Positions 28,219 through 38,814 of a stretch of DNA of 64,000 nucleotides are shown here, piece after piece. Below the pieces are notes generated by a model, which was given only the letters and a program-made list of their open reading frames with translations, made no database searches and had not been told where the DNA came from. The position numbers and the translations under genes were made by a program. The DNA lies in the NCBI GenBank assembly GCA_033064195.1, contig JARBJD010000026.1, positions 124,001-188,000 on the forward strand, in the 5' to 3' direction. The stretch is from Blattamonas nauphoetae. Lineage: Eukaryota > Preaxostyla > Oxymonadida. Numbering within the stretch: the stretch's first letter is position 1; each line of letters begins with the position of its first letter.

Positions 28219-29788
28219 ATGTTGATCATCCCATCACAAATGTTATTCCCTCACCGTCCGGCGGAGTGGAGCGAGCCCGAGCTTCACAAACTCCTGGCAA
28301 CCGCGGAGTATCGGGCAGAAAAGACGATGATGGATAAGGCCATCAAATTGCACGAGTACACAGGGGCCTCTGTCGCAATCACATCACGGGTGACATCGAT
28401 CCAGTACGACGTATTGTGGCGAGCTATCAGGGCACGTCGGCAAGGCAGACCGATTCAGCGAGTAGGAAGACCGACCCACCTCAACGAAGAAGCAGAGCTC
28501 GAACTGATTGAAGAATTGAAGGAGAAAAGAGCCAAACATGAATACGTCTCTCTCTCTTCACTTGTCAAGCCAGTATCTTTTTTTCTTTCATCTTCCGTTT
28601 GTAGGCACAGAAAATTCAACAAAAACATCATACAGAAGGATTCCGAAGTCCTACCATCAAAAAATCGTACATCCGCTCATTGGCGATCCGATCCCCCCGT
28701 CTATCCACCTCTCGGCCAATCCAGATGGAACCGTCCAGGATTGACGCATTGGTTCCAATCAACATTATCGTGTGGATCAGATTCATTAAAACCAGAATGG
28801 AGCAGTACAAAATCACTCCAAATAAATTATTCAATTGGGACGAAACCTCCCTACGCCTATCGGATTCCCTCTCTATGCACTGTGTACACTTCGTAAACTT
28901 GCCTTCTGCGATCGTGAAGAAAGGAAAAAGGGTAGAGAACGCAACCCTACTATGCACAGCGGCCGCCGATGGAACCCGACTTTGCGCTCACATTCTTTAT
29001 CCCAAAAAGAATGAGGCCCAAGAATTTATGTCACTCAAGAACTGCAGGGTAACTGTTCACTACGGTACAAACGGCTGGATGACGACGGATATCTTTCGAA
29101 AAATTCTGGTCGATCACATTTTTCCAGAAATGAACTCTAGACGGAGATCGACAAAACAACAAGAAAAATTGATGCTATTACTCGATGGACACAGCTCACG
29201 AAACGACGACGAAGTCAAAGTTGCTGCTGAAAAAACGGTATTGTCTTGATCCGGCTTCCGTCGCACACCACATCGTTGTTGCAACCATGTGATCAGTTTA
29301 TCTTCTCAACCTTTAAGAAAACCCTTAATGACAGCTTTTCAAGAGGCGATGCAACAACAGCCTCATCTTCTCAATCGACATTGTGCCAGGCCCTCAAAAA
29401 AGCCCTCCACACGTCCGAGGATCCCGAAACGATCACCTCGTCGTTTCGGGATTGTGGATTCTTTACAAATTCAGATTCTACGTTGTTACAGCAGTGGCAT
29501 CGAAAATTTGGGGAGGAGGGATCGGAATGTCCAACATACCCTGGTGACGAGAACGTGGACGAAAACGACCCCACCGCAACGCATCGAGCTGAACAATTAT
29601 CTTTTCAACCTCCTCCCGAACAACCTCCAGTCCCGGCACAGGACCACATTATTCGCCCTCAAAAAAGACACCAATCAACCCGCCCGGAGTCGAACTCAGG
29701 ATCTCATCATCAAAGAAATGCACCTAGACTCAAGCAAACCACTCTACCACTTCAGTTTGGGTCTCCACCGGACCAAGATCCATTTTAA
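28219..29788 (+). CDS. Pogo-like transposase with one micro-intron and one frameshift
   Basis: Exon 1 (28219-28572, 118 codons) includes helix-turn-helix-like blocks (WSEPELHKLLATAEYR, then VLWRAIRARRQGRPIQ and LNEEAELELIEEL). A 32-nt GT-AG intron (28573-28604) in phase 0 is followed by exon 2 starting AQKIQQKHHTEGFRSP. Catalytic blocks are LFNWDETSLRL (Asp 1), LLLDGHSSRND (Asp 2) and LLQPCDQFIFSTFK (Asp 3). Between Asp 2 and Asp 3, an A-run at 29231-29236 appears one base short compared with relatives, which shifts the frame near 29240. The C-terminus ends with PRLKQTTLPLQFG, reminiscent of a PCNA-binding peptide. A single-base run error would mean it is intact, so its activity is uncertain. 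Confidence 0.8.
28573..28604 (+). other. Micro-intron in pogo-like transposase
   Basis: 32 nt, GTATCTTTTTTTC start and TTTGTAG end, phase 0. Both flanking exons are in frame after removal, and the position equals that of the introns at 20203-20239 and 35696-35722. Confidence 0.75.
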
Positions 29789-30399
29789 TTTTAGGAAACA
29801 AATCTTTCATAAATACTACGCTTTCAAGTGCATTCTTGGATGAAATGGAATCATAGAATTCACAAAACGACCTGTTGAAGATTTGATGAAGCCAGATACA
29901 TCTCCGACTTTGCGGATTTCAGCACACTTTGTGGATTTCGTGCGCACTGTATATCTCAACAACCAGTGAACCGATTTTCATGAAATTTTTCATCGAAACG
30001 TTTTTTGGTGAAACTAACAAATTGACAAAATTTTGAACAAAAAATGTTGGGTATTTGGGAAGATGTGAAAAAACGCTGTTTTTCTCGCCAAAAAATTTCT
30101 TAGGTAAAAATAGCACTTTTTTGTTGAGTCTTTTTTTTGATATATTCACGATAAAAATGCTTTTTATTTGGTGTAAAACGGATATCTGGTTGTGGAGATT
30201 TGAGCTGAAAAAGATGGAAAAATGTGTACATTCCTGCTGTATGCAGTATTTTGAGGTTTTCTCCGATTCCCCACGGAATTGAATTCTCTTATTTTATGTT
30301 TGTCTTAGTTGGACCAATCTGGTTTCTTTCAACCCCAGGTTCCGGGTTGGTGACACGGACCGGGTTCATGACATCTATCATGTCACTCTGGCTTCCGGT

Positions 30400-33130
30400 T
30401 CTTGGGTCTTGCCAACTTGAGTGAAGGTGTGATCGTCGGTGTTTCGCTGATTTCCAGCGGTGAAGTGGGCTCTCACAGAAGGAATCAAACTAGGAATCAT
30501 AAGAGAGGGAGATCATATCCACGTTCAATCCGACAATACGACAGTCGTCTTCGATCTATATCGAAAAACAGGAGCTCTGACGATGCTGAGACATCTGACG
30601 CAAGTTTTCGAACTATTGGAAGCGAAGAACCTGGTGGTGAAGGCATCTCATATTCCAGGAAGAGAAAACACAGCAGCAGATATGTTGTCGCGAACAGTTG
30701 ACGGAGGAGATTGCTTGCTAAAGCCGCAGATCTTTCGCCAGATTTGTCAATTTCTTCGAATTCATCCGACGCTGGTTGCCTTCGCGTCATCAGACAATAG
30801 ACAAGTAGAACGTTTTTTGCAGTTGGAGGAGAGATCAAAGAGCGATAGCGACGAATGGTCTCCTTTTCAGTTGGAGAGCTGAGGAACTAGGAATCGTGAA
30901 CTTGGACGGGCAGCTCTTGGGTTTCTGTGCCGACATGTTGGCGCTGATGATGTGAGTAAGGCGAGTGCCGTTTCTCTATTCATCCGCGGCCAGAAGAGAA
31001 GCCAACCGCATCAATCAAGATACAAAGTCATTTTTGACGTCGACCAGTTGGAAACTATCCTTTGTCAGGCTAGAGTAACCGCTGTGTCACTCAAGGAACA
31101 TCAGGCCTTGCTGGCGGTTCGATTATTAGGCAACCACGGCATTCGATACACAGAGATGTTGACCATCCTCTGTAGGAGTGTTTCGATTTCTAACAACGAT
31201 TCCACAATTCTTGTGTCCACTGAGAGGAAGGTGTCTCGAGGCCTTTCGAAGGTAATCCTACATGAGGAGACCGTCGTGGAGGAGCAGCGCTCCTCAATAT
31301 TATTTTCTATCATCCTCCAACGGCTCAAAGCAAGGTATCCGACTCAGTGGGAAAAGACGATGCTCTTCTGGAATGATGAGAAGGGACGGGCAAGAACAGT
31401 GGAGGAGGTCAGGAAAGGAGGACAGAGGAGAGGAGAAGAACAAATTCTCATCAACCACGCCGTAACTCCCAAGTCTCACTCTTCGTAGCTCGGAGCTGAA
31501 TCTGATCACTGCAGAGTGATCGTTGATTTAGCGGAGAGCGAAGAAGAATGACCGCCCGCCCAGCAAACGTCTGGTTTTAGATTAATTTTGAGTGTCTTCG
31601 CTCCTTCACTTTTGGTTTTGATGAAGTCCTTTCGATTTGATTATGCGTTGATTTTGGCATTTTCTCTTCTCCTTGTTCATTTGGGCTCCCAAGGGTCTGA
31701 CCCATTGCTGTGTTCACCGTCTCACTTCAGGGATTATCTCACTCTTCTTCGCTCTCCGCTAAATCAACGAGGAACGTTGGCAGGATCAGAGAAGCTGCTG
31801 ACGGCTGGACCTCCGACACTGCTCCGATTTCCACTTCCTCCTGCAAGAGGGTTGTGTAAGCGTCCATCTCCTGAGGAGTGCCCCTGAACGGTGGGGCCTG
31901 GGGCAGCATTCGAAGGCGAGACGGTGAGTCCTTGTCCCTCCATTCCCATTGTGCTCCTGAATCTTTCAAAGTCTTCCCACCAATAGCTTCCCAGAGATGT
32001 AGTCTGTCCCTCAACCTTCCTGTTATCTTCTCCCTTTCCTCTAGTTGCGACCGAACCTTCTGTTCCTGTTACTGCCTGCTCCCGAGCCGAAAGATTTGGC
32101 GGGGGTCCGGCCCTGACCCCCCGAGATGAGAAATTGCTCGCCGAGTGCATCTGTGATAAGGACTGTGGGGCAAGCATCTGTACCGTGCGATCAAAGCGTG
32201 TCTTGCTATACATTAGTTTCAGATCAGTGACATAAACGAAACGAGCCTGATGAGCTTTGGGAGAAGAGGTGATTTTTCGTCCAGTTGGAACTGCGTCTTG
32301 TAGATATCGCCTAGTACGGCAATAGTGGAGAGTCCCGATATAGTCTACTGCTTAAGTATGTCGTCTTGGAGCTGTTGAGCTTCCGTTAGCTTGCCTGGGA
32401 CATCTGCGAGCTGAGTGGAGATTCCCATCGTCGCATGCATATGGTTTGATGCGATTGCCAGCTCTTGACGAAAGTGTGGTGTCAGCAATGTATCCGACCA
32501 TTTAAAGTCGAACCCCTTGAACCTTCTCTCAAGTTTTGCTTGCAAGACAGTCGGAAATTCTGGGGGCGGGGGAAGGTCGAAATCGAGGACATGATTAAAA
32601 TGGTATGCGGTTTCCATCTTTTTTTGCTTTCGAACGCGATGACCTCTTCGAAACTTTATCTGTCGTTTATGAGCGTTGTGAGAAGTTGCGGTGACGTTTG
32701 GGGGAAGCCGATCGGTGAGACCTCCTCCTTCCAGTATCCCTATCTGATTGTGACAGATTTGGTTCTCTTCCACGATGTCGTGGGGAGTGGGGACGAGAAT
32801 GGAAAACTCGCTCGATTGAATCGTCCGAATCGAAGTCAGAAGACGATGTTGAGTTGCGAGAAGGAGAATCATCAGCGCATTGCCTCTTGGACTTTTTGAT
32901 CGGCAGATGGTGATGAGTGCGCGCCGATGAGGCTGAAGAGGAGCGTGGTGTAGGCGGATACGAGGAAATGGTTTGACTAGGCGAGTTTGCTGTAGGTGCT
33001 TGGCGCCTGAAAAGGTCTGGGAATTCCGGCTGGATTTTCTCGGTAATTTGTGGAAGCACTTCGCGCGGTATCGTTGGAGCTGTGGGCGGGGCAGGAGGAG
33101 ATAAGAGATCGGGTGTGTTCGCCGACATGT
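30400..33130. mobile_element. DIRS-like (tyrosine-recombinase) retroelement, rearranged fossil
   Basis: Parts seen: on the plus strand, an RNase H domain (30460-30710: HVQSDNTTVVFDLY, SHIPGRENTAADMLSR) followed by a tyrosine-recombinase-like region (30950-31490). On the minus strand, a Gag-like basic/Ser-rich protein region runs from 33128 down to about 31750. The two halves face each other across a short inverted repeat (GTTGATTTAGCGGAGAGCGA at 31524-31543 and, reversed, at about 31753-31772). This opposite arrangement suggests an inversion or two copies joined head to head. It is clearly broken, with many breaks, and old. Confidence 0.6.
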
Positions 33131-33189
33131 TTGATCAATGGGTGCCGAGTCCCATTACAACCTTACCCGGACAGATCTCCCTGAAGAGA

Positions 33190-33560
33190 AGCCGAAGGTT
33201 TGGAATGCACCTACCAGAGGGCCGGTGCAGAAATACCCAATGTTTCCGCAATTTTTGAAACGACTGTTGTGCAGATTTACAAGCTGACCGAGCATACTGA
33301 ACCTGTTGACGCTTCATTCTCGGACAAGCATCATTTTCATTGCTTGAAATGGACCGTTGAGGTCTCACCAGTCTCGAGAACGGCCTTCATCCTCGATGGC
33401 CCAGTTGGAGGAGCCACTCACGATTGGAACGCCTTTATTTCCAGCTATCACAAGTTCAGACATATCTTCAAAACCTCGGTGTACATGGCCGACGCAGCCT
33501 ACATCGCTGGTGCTTGGTTACACAATGCAGTCATCGTGTTGTTAGCATTCGGCAAGCGAT
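33190..33560 (+). pseudogene. PIF/Harbinger-like (DDE_4) transposase fragment
   Basis: The plus-strand frame reads VDASFSDKHHFHCLKWTVEV, then FILDGPVGGATHDWNAF and VYMADAAYIAG, which follows the pattern of DDE_Tnp_4 enzymes (GKKHFHTLKWQ..., DGPFPGSVHDW..., LLGDSAY). Only the middle of the enzyme remains. It could also be a related IS5/ISL2EU-type enzyme. Confidence 0.5.
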
Positions 33561-33900
33561 CACTCGATGTGTTGAATGCAGAATGGCTTTTCCCGTCGGA
33601 GTGGATGATTTGGTTGGTCGAATCTCCATCGACTTCTCGACTCGTCCATTGGTGATCGCTACAGCTCCATTTGACGTCGAGGAGATCAAACTGAAAGACG
33701 AGTTGCTTATCTTGAGAGTTCCTCCAACAATCTCGACGAAGCTGCATTCAGAGAAGGTGACCAGACTTGTTATTGAGACAGCGCTGAATGTGATCGTGTT
33801 CAGATCCAGCGAGACGAGTGGATGACAGATGGTAGCATTCAAGTGTACCATCCTTCCACAACCCGTCCAATTCCATAACCAGTCACACTTTTGACGGGTC
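33560..33900 (-). pseudogene. Fragment of a beta-helix surface protein gene
   Basis: The minus-strand reading contains VSLDLNTITFSAVSITSLVT, CSFVEIVGGTLKISNSSFSL and NGAVAITNGRVEKS: alternating short strands with Gly and Asn turns, as in the ectodomain of the gene at 55358-64000. The fragment is about 110 codons and touches the Harbinger-like piece. Confidence 0.5.
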
Positions 33901-34083
33901 ATCTTTTTGTTGTTTCCACTTCTCATTTTTATCTCAATATTGTTTTTATTCAACTTATTTATGAAATGAAATCAATTGAAAACAAATCGAGAAAAAAGTT
34001 GGGATAGTAATACCTCCTTGTTCTGCTCAAGGTGATCAACCCTGAATTTTGTTGTGGGTGATGCTCCTCGACCAGTCATTGTA

Positions 34084-34434
34084 CAGACCTCTCGTTTTCA
34101 CTAAAATGAATGTTTTGGTGGAAATGAATCTTTTCTGCCAGTTTCAATCTTTTCTGACCAACTGACGATTCATAGAATTCTACATTTTGAGCCATCTGAT
34201 CACAAATGCGTCCTTTCCTTCACTACTACTCATTCACTTGTCACAGATATTTGTAAAAATCATTCGGAGAGCCTCATTCTCTTGTTCCAATGATATTTTT
34301 TTTTAACAAAAGTTCAGATGGAGGCAAAATTTGTGTGAAAACTGTCGAACACTCGAGTTTGTCGAAAAAGTTGAGAATGGCGGAAAAGATTCATTTCCAC
34401 CAAAACATTCATTTTAGTGAAAACGAGAGGTCTG
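34084..34434. repeat. TA-flanked foldback MITE
   Basis: Ends are reverse complements for about 55 bp (CAGACCTCTCGTTTTCACTA at 34084, its complement ending at 34434), flanked by TA on each side (34082-34083 and 34435-34436). It is 351 bp and non-coding. TA duplications point to a pogo or Tc1/mariner-type parent, but its ends differ from those of the other families here. Confidence 0.7.
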
Positions 34435-34437
34435 TAC

Positions 34438-34950
34438 GATCGTCCTCGGAAAGGGCGGTATCGATTTGTTCCATTCGATGAAAATATTTTTTTAGTCCTT
34501 GTGCATGTACCAAGGTCTGAACGTGTCCGTAAAGCGAGCTGATTGATGTGGGGTTCGCATATTTGGATATGTATTCATCTTTGGGAGATTCCAGGTGTTC
34601 GTTCATGGATTGACATATTCGGCATATGATTCCCCCTCTTCGTTAATGAACACTGAGAGGCCGTCGGGACCTAGAAAGGTGGGATTCGCTACCCATTCTG
34701 GGTACAGATGTCGCGCTCGCTCAGCTGGAGTTGGAATATGGACCTGGTTTATCACCATTTCGCTATGATCAGAATGATTAGCAGCTTGATTCGTGTCATC
34801 GGGGATCCGTAGAAAGGCATCGTTCACGAGATCTTGCTCGTCTTCTGGTATCAACAGAGTATCAGATTGTGTCTTGTCCAAATGTTCTTGACGAGCTTTC
34901 TTCTTCTCCACATGGACATAATACTGTAGAAGTGATGTTTGAATCGACAT
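34438..34950 (-). CDS. Two overlapping short ORFs, unknown, possibly one gene
   Basis: A 115-residue frame (34603-34950; begins MSIQTSLLQYYVHVEKKKAR, acidic/helical) overlaps by four bases a 65-residue frame (34409-34606) whose last codons run into the foldback element. The proteins are polar and look like real coding sequence (for example TPAERARHLYPEWVANPTF), but I recognise no family. A frameshift or a short intron at the overlap would make one gene of about 175 codons truncated by the MITE. The pogo-like element at 35154 lies 200 bp upstream. Confidence 0.35.
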
Positions 34951-35371
34951 GAAGAGGGAGGGTCACTGAAGGAATAGTCGTGATCAATCGATGAGACAAA
35001 ATTCGAACGTCCGTTTTATGATACTGATCTCAACCCATTTGTGAATCTTGAGATCGACAGATGCGGGTGACTGAGCAGGTCCCTTTTCCGGATCGGGAAG
35101 AAGAGTTGATTCATTTCGGTGAAAACAATTTGTAGATGGATTGGAAAAATATAGGAGTAAAAAAACAAGTGAAGGTAAAATAACCCAGACAAGTCACCTT
35201 AATTCACATAGTGGAAGGAAACCACTTTTGCACCTCTGACACCGAACTGAATAATTCCTCCAACTTATTTTTGTCACAACGCAAAATCTCCTCATAATCA
35301 TTTGTTTCTCTGAATTTTGCATTTAATTGAGCGATTTTGAGAAAGGCTGACAATTCACTACCCATCACTTT

Positions 35372-36988
35372 TTGATTAAGAGTCAATATCTCAGTCCGAA
35401 GCAAATTTCACGGGTCATCGCCACTGTTGAATACAGAAATCTCACCAATGCAGCTGCAAAAGGCACCAAACTCCATTTGGAGGAACCTGTTCGTCACGAA
35501 GACATTGTGAAGTCGGGAGTCTGCACAGAAGGTCAGCTCAAGAGAGGTATACGGGCAACAAACGATCTCAGAGAAATTGGAGTCGCTCATCGCCCTTCTA
35601 AACTCACCCATGGTGATGAATTTGAACTTTTCACCTATTGTCTTGAAAATATTGAACTCAATGGACATGTGAAAAAGAAGGATATACTCGAACAAGTTAG
35701 TCTTTTCATTGATTCTTCACAGTTCAAGGCCAGTTTGATCTGGAAAAAAAGTGAAAGATATGATGAAAATAAAGCCATCATGAGCAAACAGTGGCTGAAC
35801 GCCTGGCTGGGTCGCCAGAATCTGTTTGTCCAATTCAAACCTCTTTATATCGCAATCGAACGAATAGACAATACGACCGAGGAAACTCTCCGCGAATGGA
35901 TATCTCTCCTAAAAACCGTTATTGAGCGCTATCAGATCGATTCAAGTCTTATCTATAATTTCGATGAGTCTTCTTTACGAATCAGTATCGATGATCGAAG
36001 TCTCATTGTATCGACACCAAATCGCGCCGTAGCTGTCCTCCCGTCACCACCTCGAATCGACAATGCGACATTATGTGCCTGCATCTCCTCACACGTTTCA
36101 CGACTCGATCCCGTGATTGTATGGCCGAGTGCGAGTATCCCCAAGGAATTAGCAGATCTGTCAAATCACCATATTCACGTTCTCTGTAGAAAAGTTGGTT
36201 GGATAAATCAAGCTACATTCAACGAAATCATGAAAAATGACTTTCTTCCTCAAATCGATCAACAAAGACGAAGTATCAACAAAAGTCGTTCGCACGCACT
36301 TTTAATAATGGATGGACATCAAACACGACATTGTCAAGAGATTATCGATCTTGCAAATTCACTCAAAATTCATATTCTCATTCTACCTGTGCACACGACC
36401 CACGTCACGCAACCCCTGGATCAATTTCCGTTCGCTGTATTCAAACAAAAAATGCAACATTCATTTGCACCACCATCCAAGGGCGGAGTTAGAGAGTACA
36501 GAAGTGCCTTAGCTGATGTCGTTCCAGATGCACTTTCATCTGCGTTCCAAAAAAGCCTCGTCATGGGATCCTTCAAAGCTACTGGCATCATGCCCCTAAA
36601 TGTGGAAGCTCTCTTGGCCACGCGGTCGAAACTTGTCCGAAAAGCGATGAAGGTCAAGAATCGAAGCACTCCCAAAACAACCTCCCCACCGCCACAAAGT
36701 CAAAATTCCCCTTCGTCGGAGGAACCAACAGCGAGAGGAAGTCTCCTCTCTCCCTCACTCAAGAGTGATCGAGAAACAACATTTGGTCAGAAAAAAATCA
36801 CGGATTTTGTGTGCGTCAGATCGAAGATCCGTCATCCACCAACTATTCAGGCCAACACCGAGATCACGCCTGTTAATAGACACAGCAGCGTCGAGTCCAC
36901 AGCTGATTCCGAGCAGATAGCGCACTTGACATACTCCCCACGGAAAAACCGACCTTATTTATGTGATGACTTTGACGACGAATTTTAA
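35372..36988 (+). CDS. Pogo-like transposase, full-length
   Basis: A 538-residue DDE_1-superfamily transposase. The N-terminal 105 residues contain helix-turn-helix blocks (LSPKQISRVIATVEYR, GQLKRGIRATNDLREIG). The catalytic triad is D198 (IYNFDESSLR), D314 (LIMDGHQTRH) and D350 (VTQPLDQFPFAVF), the DDD arrangement of pogo/Tigger enzymes. Nucleotides 35696-35722 can be read through or spliced out (27 nt, GTTAGT...TTCACAG, phase 0) without loss of frame, at the same position as the introns of two relatives. Near the C-terminus is QKKITDFV, a canonical PCNA-interacting (PIP) motif, as known from Drosophila pogo. The start is chosen because relatives begin at the same distance from the SPKQ/SVRD block. 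Confidence 0.9.
   Translation: MIKSQYLSPKQISRVIATVEYRNLTNAAAKGTKLHLEEPVRHEDIVKSGVCTEGQLKRGIRATNDLREIGVAHRPSKLTHGDEFELFTYCLENIELNGHVKKKDILEQVSLFIDSSQFKASLIWKKSERYDENKAIMSKQWLNAWLGRQNLFVQFKPLYIAIERIDNTTEETLREWISLLKTVIERYQIDSSLIYNFDESSLRISIDDRSLIVSTPNRAVAVLPSPPRIDNATLCACISSHVSRLDPVIVWPSASIPKELADLSNHHIHVLCRKVGWINQATFNEIMKNDFLPQIDQQRRSINKSRSHALLIMDGHQTRHCQEIIDLANSLKIHILILPVHTTHVTQPLDQFPFAVFKQKMQHSFAPPSKGGVREYRSALADVVPDALSSAFQKSLVMGSFKATGIMPLNVEALLATRSKLVRKAMKVKNRSTPKTTSPPPQSQNSPSSEEPTARGSLLSPSLKSDRETTFGQKKITDFVCVRSKIRHPPTIQANTEITPVNRHSSVESTADSEQIAHLTYSPRKNRPYLCDDFDDEF
35696..35722 (+). other. Possible 27-nt phase-0 intron
   Basis: GT...AG ends, T-rich, length a multiple of three. It aligns with demonstrated-by-frame introns in two other transposases of the window. 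Either spliced or read through, the enzyme is open. Confidence 0.5.
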
Positions 36989-37180
36989 ACATTATACAGA
37001 CTTATTCCTTACTTCACCTCATTTTCATCTTTTTCTACTATTGTTGGAGCATGGAGGATTTTTTCTGATTTCTAAAACCCGATAATTGATGTGAAAATGT
37101 CGCTTGCATTGATCTTCTCCCAGAAGCTGATATCGCAAAAGGTCTAACTTATTTTACCTTCACTTGTTATTTTACTTCTA

Positions 37181-38225
37181 TATCCGATTTTTGGGGAGAG
37201 GGACGTGGAAGTGAAGCCGATATTGTTAGTCGATTCAGACGCGGATAACAATTTCTCCACCAAACTTTCAATGTCATTTCCGCGATAGTGGGCGAGTTCA
37301 CTTGGGAGGTTGCCCTTGGTAAAGTCTCCTCGCAGGAAAAATGGGTCATGTTTTCAGGGTTTTCGATTTGTATTCGTCCAACTTGTTCTAAAAGTGAGAA
37401 TATGATTCATTAGAAAAGACAAATGAGCGGACTGATCAGCACGCACTCGAGATTTAGATCTCCTCAGAGCATATTGTATCCTCTTTAAAGTTGTCTTTTT
37501 CTGCAAATATATTCTTCACTGACACGTAGAAACACAATTGGTGAAGATAATGTCATTCCTCACTTTTTCTCCATTTTGCTTCTATTGTTCCTAGATATTC
37601 GTCTTTCATCTCATCAAACAGAAATACACTATTGAAAAAATCTCGACATATTATTTCTTGACGTTTGATCTGAATCTCGAATCATCGAGTCAAGAAAGTC
37701 ACACACACGGAAAAGTCTGGTTGATCCTTTTTTCCGTTCAATTGAAATATAGATTCACTTAAACTCTCAGGACGGATGCTATATGAAGAAGTGTTCAGTG
37801 TGAGGTTGTTTAGTGCTTTTTGGTTCTTGAATTTAGCTTTCAAAAGAAGAAAGGCATACGTCCCGAACTCCGGCATACGTTCCGAACCCATGCCGTTGAT
37901 TGTTCTGGAAATCTCCATCCTGACATCTCAAAGAGTCCCAGTGAGTCGACTTAAAAGAAAAGGTGGTTGTTGGTTTTTTGGCCTTCTGGTGCTTTGATAT
38001 AGAATTGCTCACTTGTGTGAACACCAAAGATTGCAAGTAAAATTGAATGTTAGCTGTTGAGACTGGAGTGTTGCACGAAAATGTCAGATTGCAGTCTATG
38101 AAAACGATGCCCAATAAACTGTTTGGATACGATTTGTTTGTGCATGTGATATCTCGTGTATCTCCTTCACCGCCGCTCGAAAAGGACAGAAAGGCGGATT
38201 GAAGGCCATGAGTCGATGACTAATA
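37181..38225. other. Region without a supportable gene
   Basis: About 1 kb with short frames only. A 60-codon minus-strand frame (37167-37349) runs into the end of the pogo-like element. Nothing else recognisable; possibly old intergenic sequence. Confidence 0.35.
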
Positions 38226-38812
38226 GTGGCGTCACCAATACGTTCCATGTCAACAATTCGTGCTTTTTTTCTGGAATTATCACTTTTGGTCACACTAGGA
38301 AAAAAGAAAATGTTAAAATTTTCTTCCCACTGGATCCCGAGAAAACCTCACAATAGCTCTTTTCAACCACTTTTTTCATGTGTTCTCGTCATAACTTCAC
38401 AACCTGTGAACCGATTTTGATGAAATTTTCCACAGAAACGTTTGTTTGGTGAAATGAACATTTTGAAAAAAATTTGGAAAACAAAGTATGGGTATCTGGG
38501 AAGATATGAAAAAAGGCTTTTTTCGCCCAGATTTCATGGGAAAAAAATTTTTATTTTTTTGAGCGTCTTTTATCGAAATGTTTACGAAAAGAATGCTTTT
38601 TCTTCGGTCTCAAACGGATGTCTGGTTATGGAAAAATGATCGTCAAAAGTTTGGAAAGTGTGTGGCGTTTCGTTGTAGAACGTATTTTGAGGTTTTCTCG
38701 GGATCCAGTGGGAAGAAAATTCTAAAATTTTCTTTTTTTCTTAGTTTGACCAAAAGTGATAATTCCAGAAAAAAGCATGAATTGTTGACATGGAACGTAT
38801 TGGTGACGCCAC
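38226..38812. mobile_element. MITE related to the 8761-9354 family but with different ends
   Basis: 587 bp, flanked by TA (38224-38225 and 38813-38814), inverted ends of about 75 bp (GTGGCGTCACCAATACGTTC...). Its interior shares blocks with the MITE at 8761 and with the transposon at 27849 (TATCTGGGAAGATATGAAAAAA versus TATTTGGGAAGATGTGAAAAAA; AAACGTTTGTTTGGTGAAA). So it is a sister family whose termini have diverged. Confidence 0.8.
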
Positions 38813-38814
38813 TA

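Larger units (their letters stand above)
27849..30375 (+). mobile_element. Pogo/Tigger-like transposon, nearly whole
   Basis: A 2527-bp element flanked by TA (27847-27848 and 30376-30377). The ends start GATATGTCATTCACCCGGTC and, inverted, GATGTCATGAACCCGGTC; the terminal similarity extends about 90 bp with further inverted blocks deeper in (GCGCACGAAATCCACAAAGT near 28020 and its complement near 29930). It encodes a DDE_1-type transposase on the plus strand. It inserted in the tail of the hAT relic. The MITE at 8761-9354 has the same ends. Confidence 0.9.
35154..37178 (+). mobile_element. Pogo/Tigger-like transposon, looks intact
   Basis: A 2025-bp element flanked by TA (35152-35153 and 37179-37180). 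The inverted ends are about 32 bp (GGAGTAAAAAAACAAGTGAA and, inverted, GAAGTAAAATAACAAGTGAA, both running on into GGTAAAATAA). It encodes a full 538-codon transposase with all three catalytic Asp residues. It is the best preserved DNA transposon in the window and could be active, or recently so. Confidence 0.9.

Noticed and set aside
35204-35404. Minus-strand gene of 66 codons
   Set aside because: It lies in the leader of the pogo-like transposon, overlaps the transposase start and resembles nothing else.
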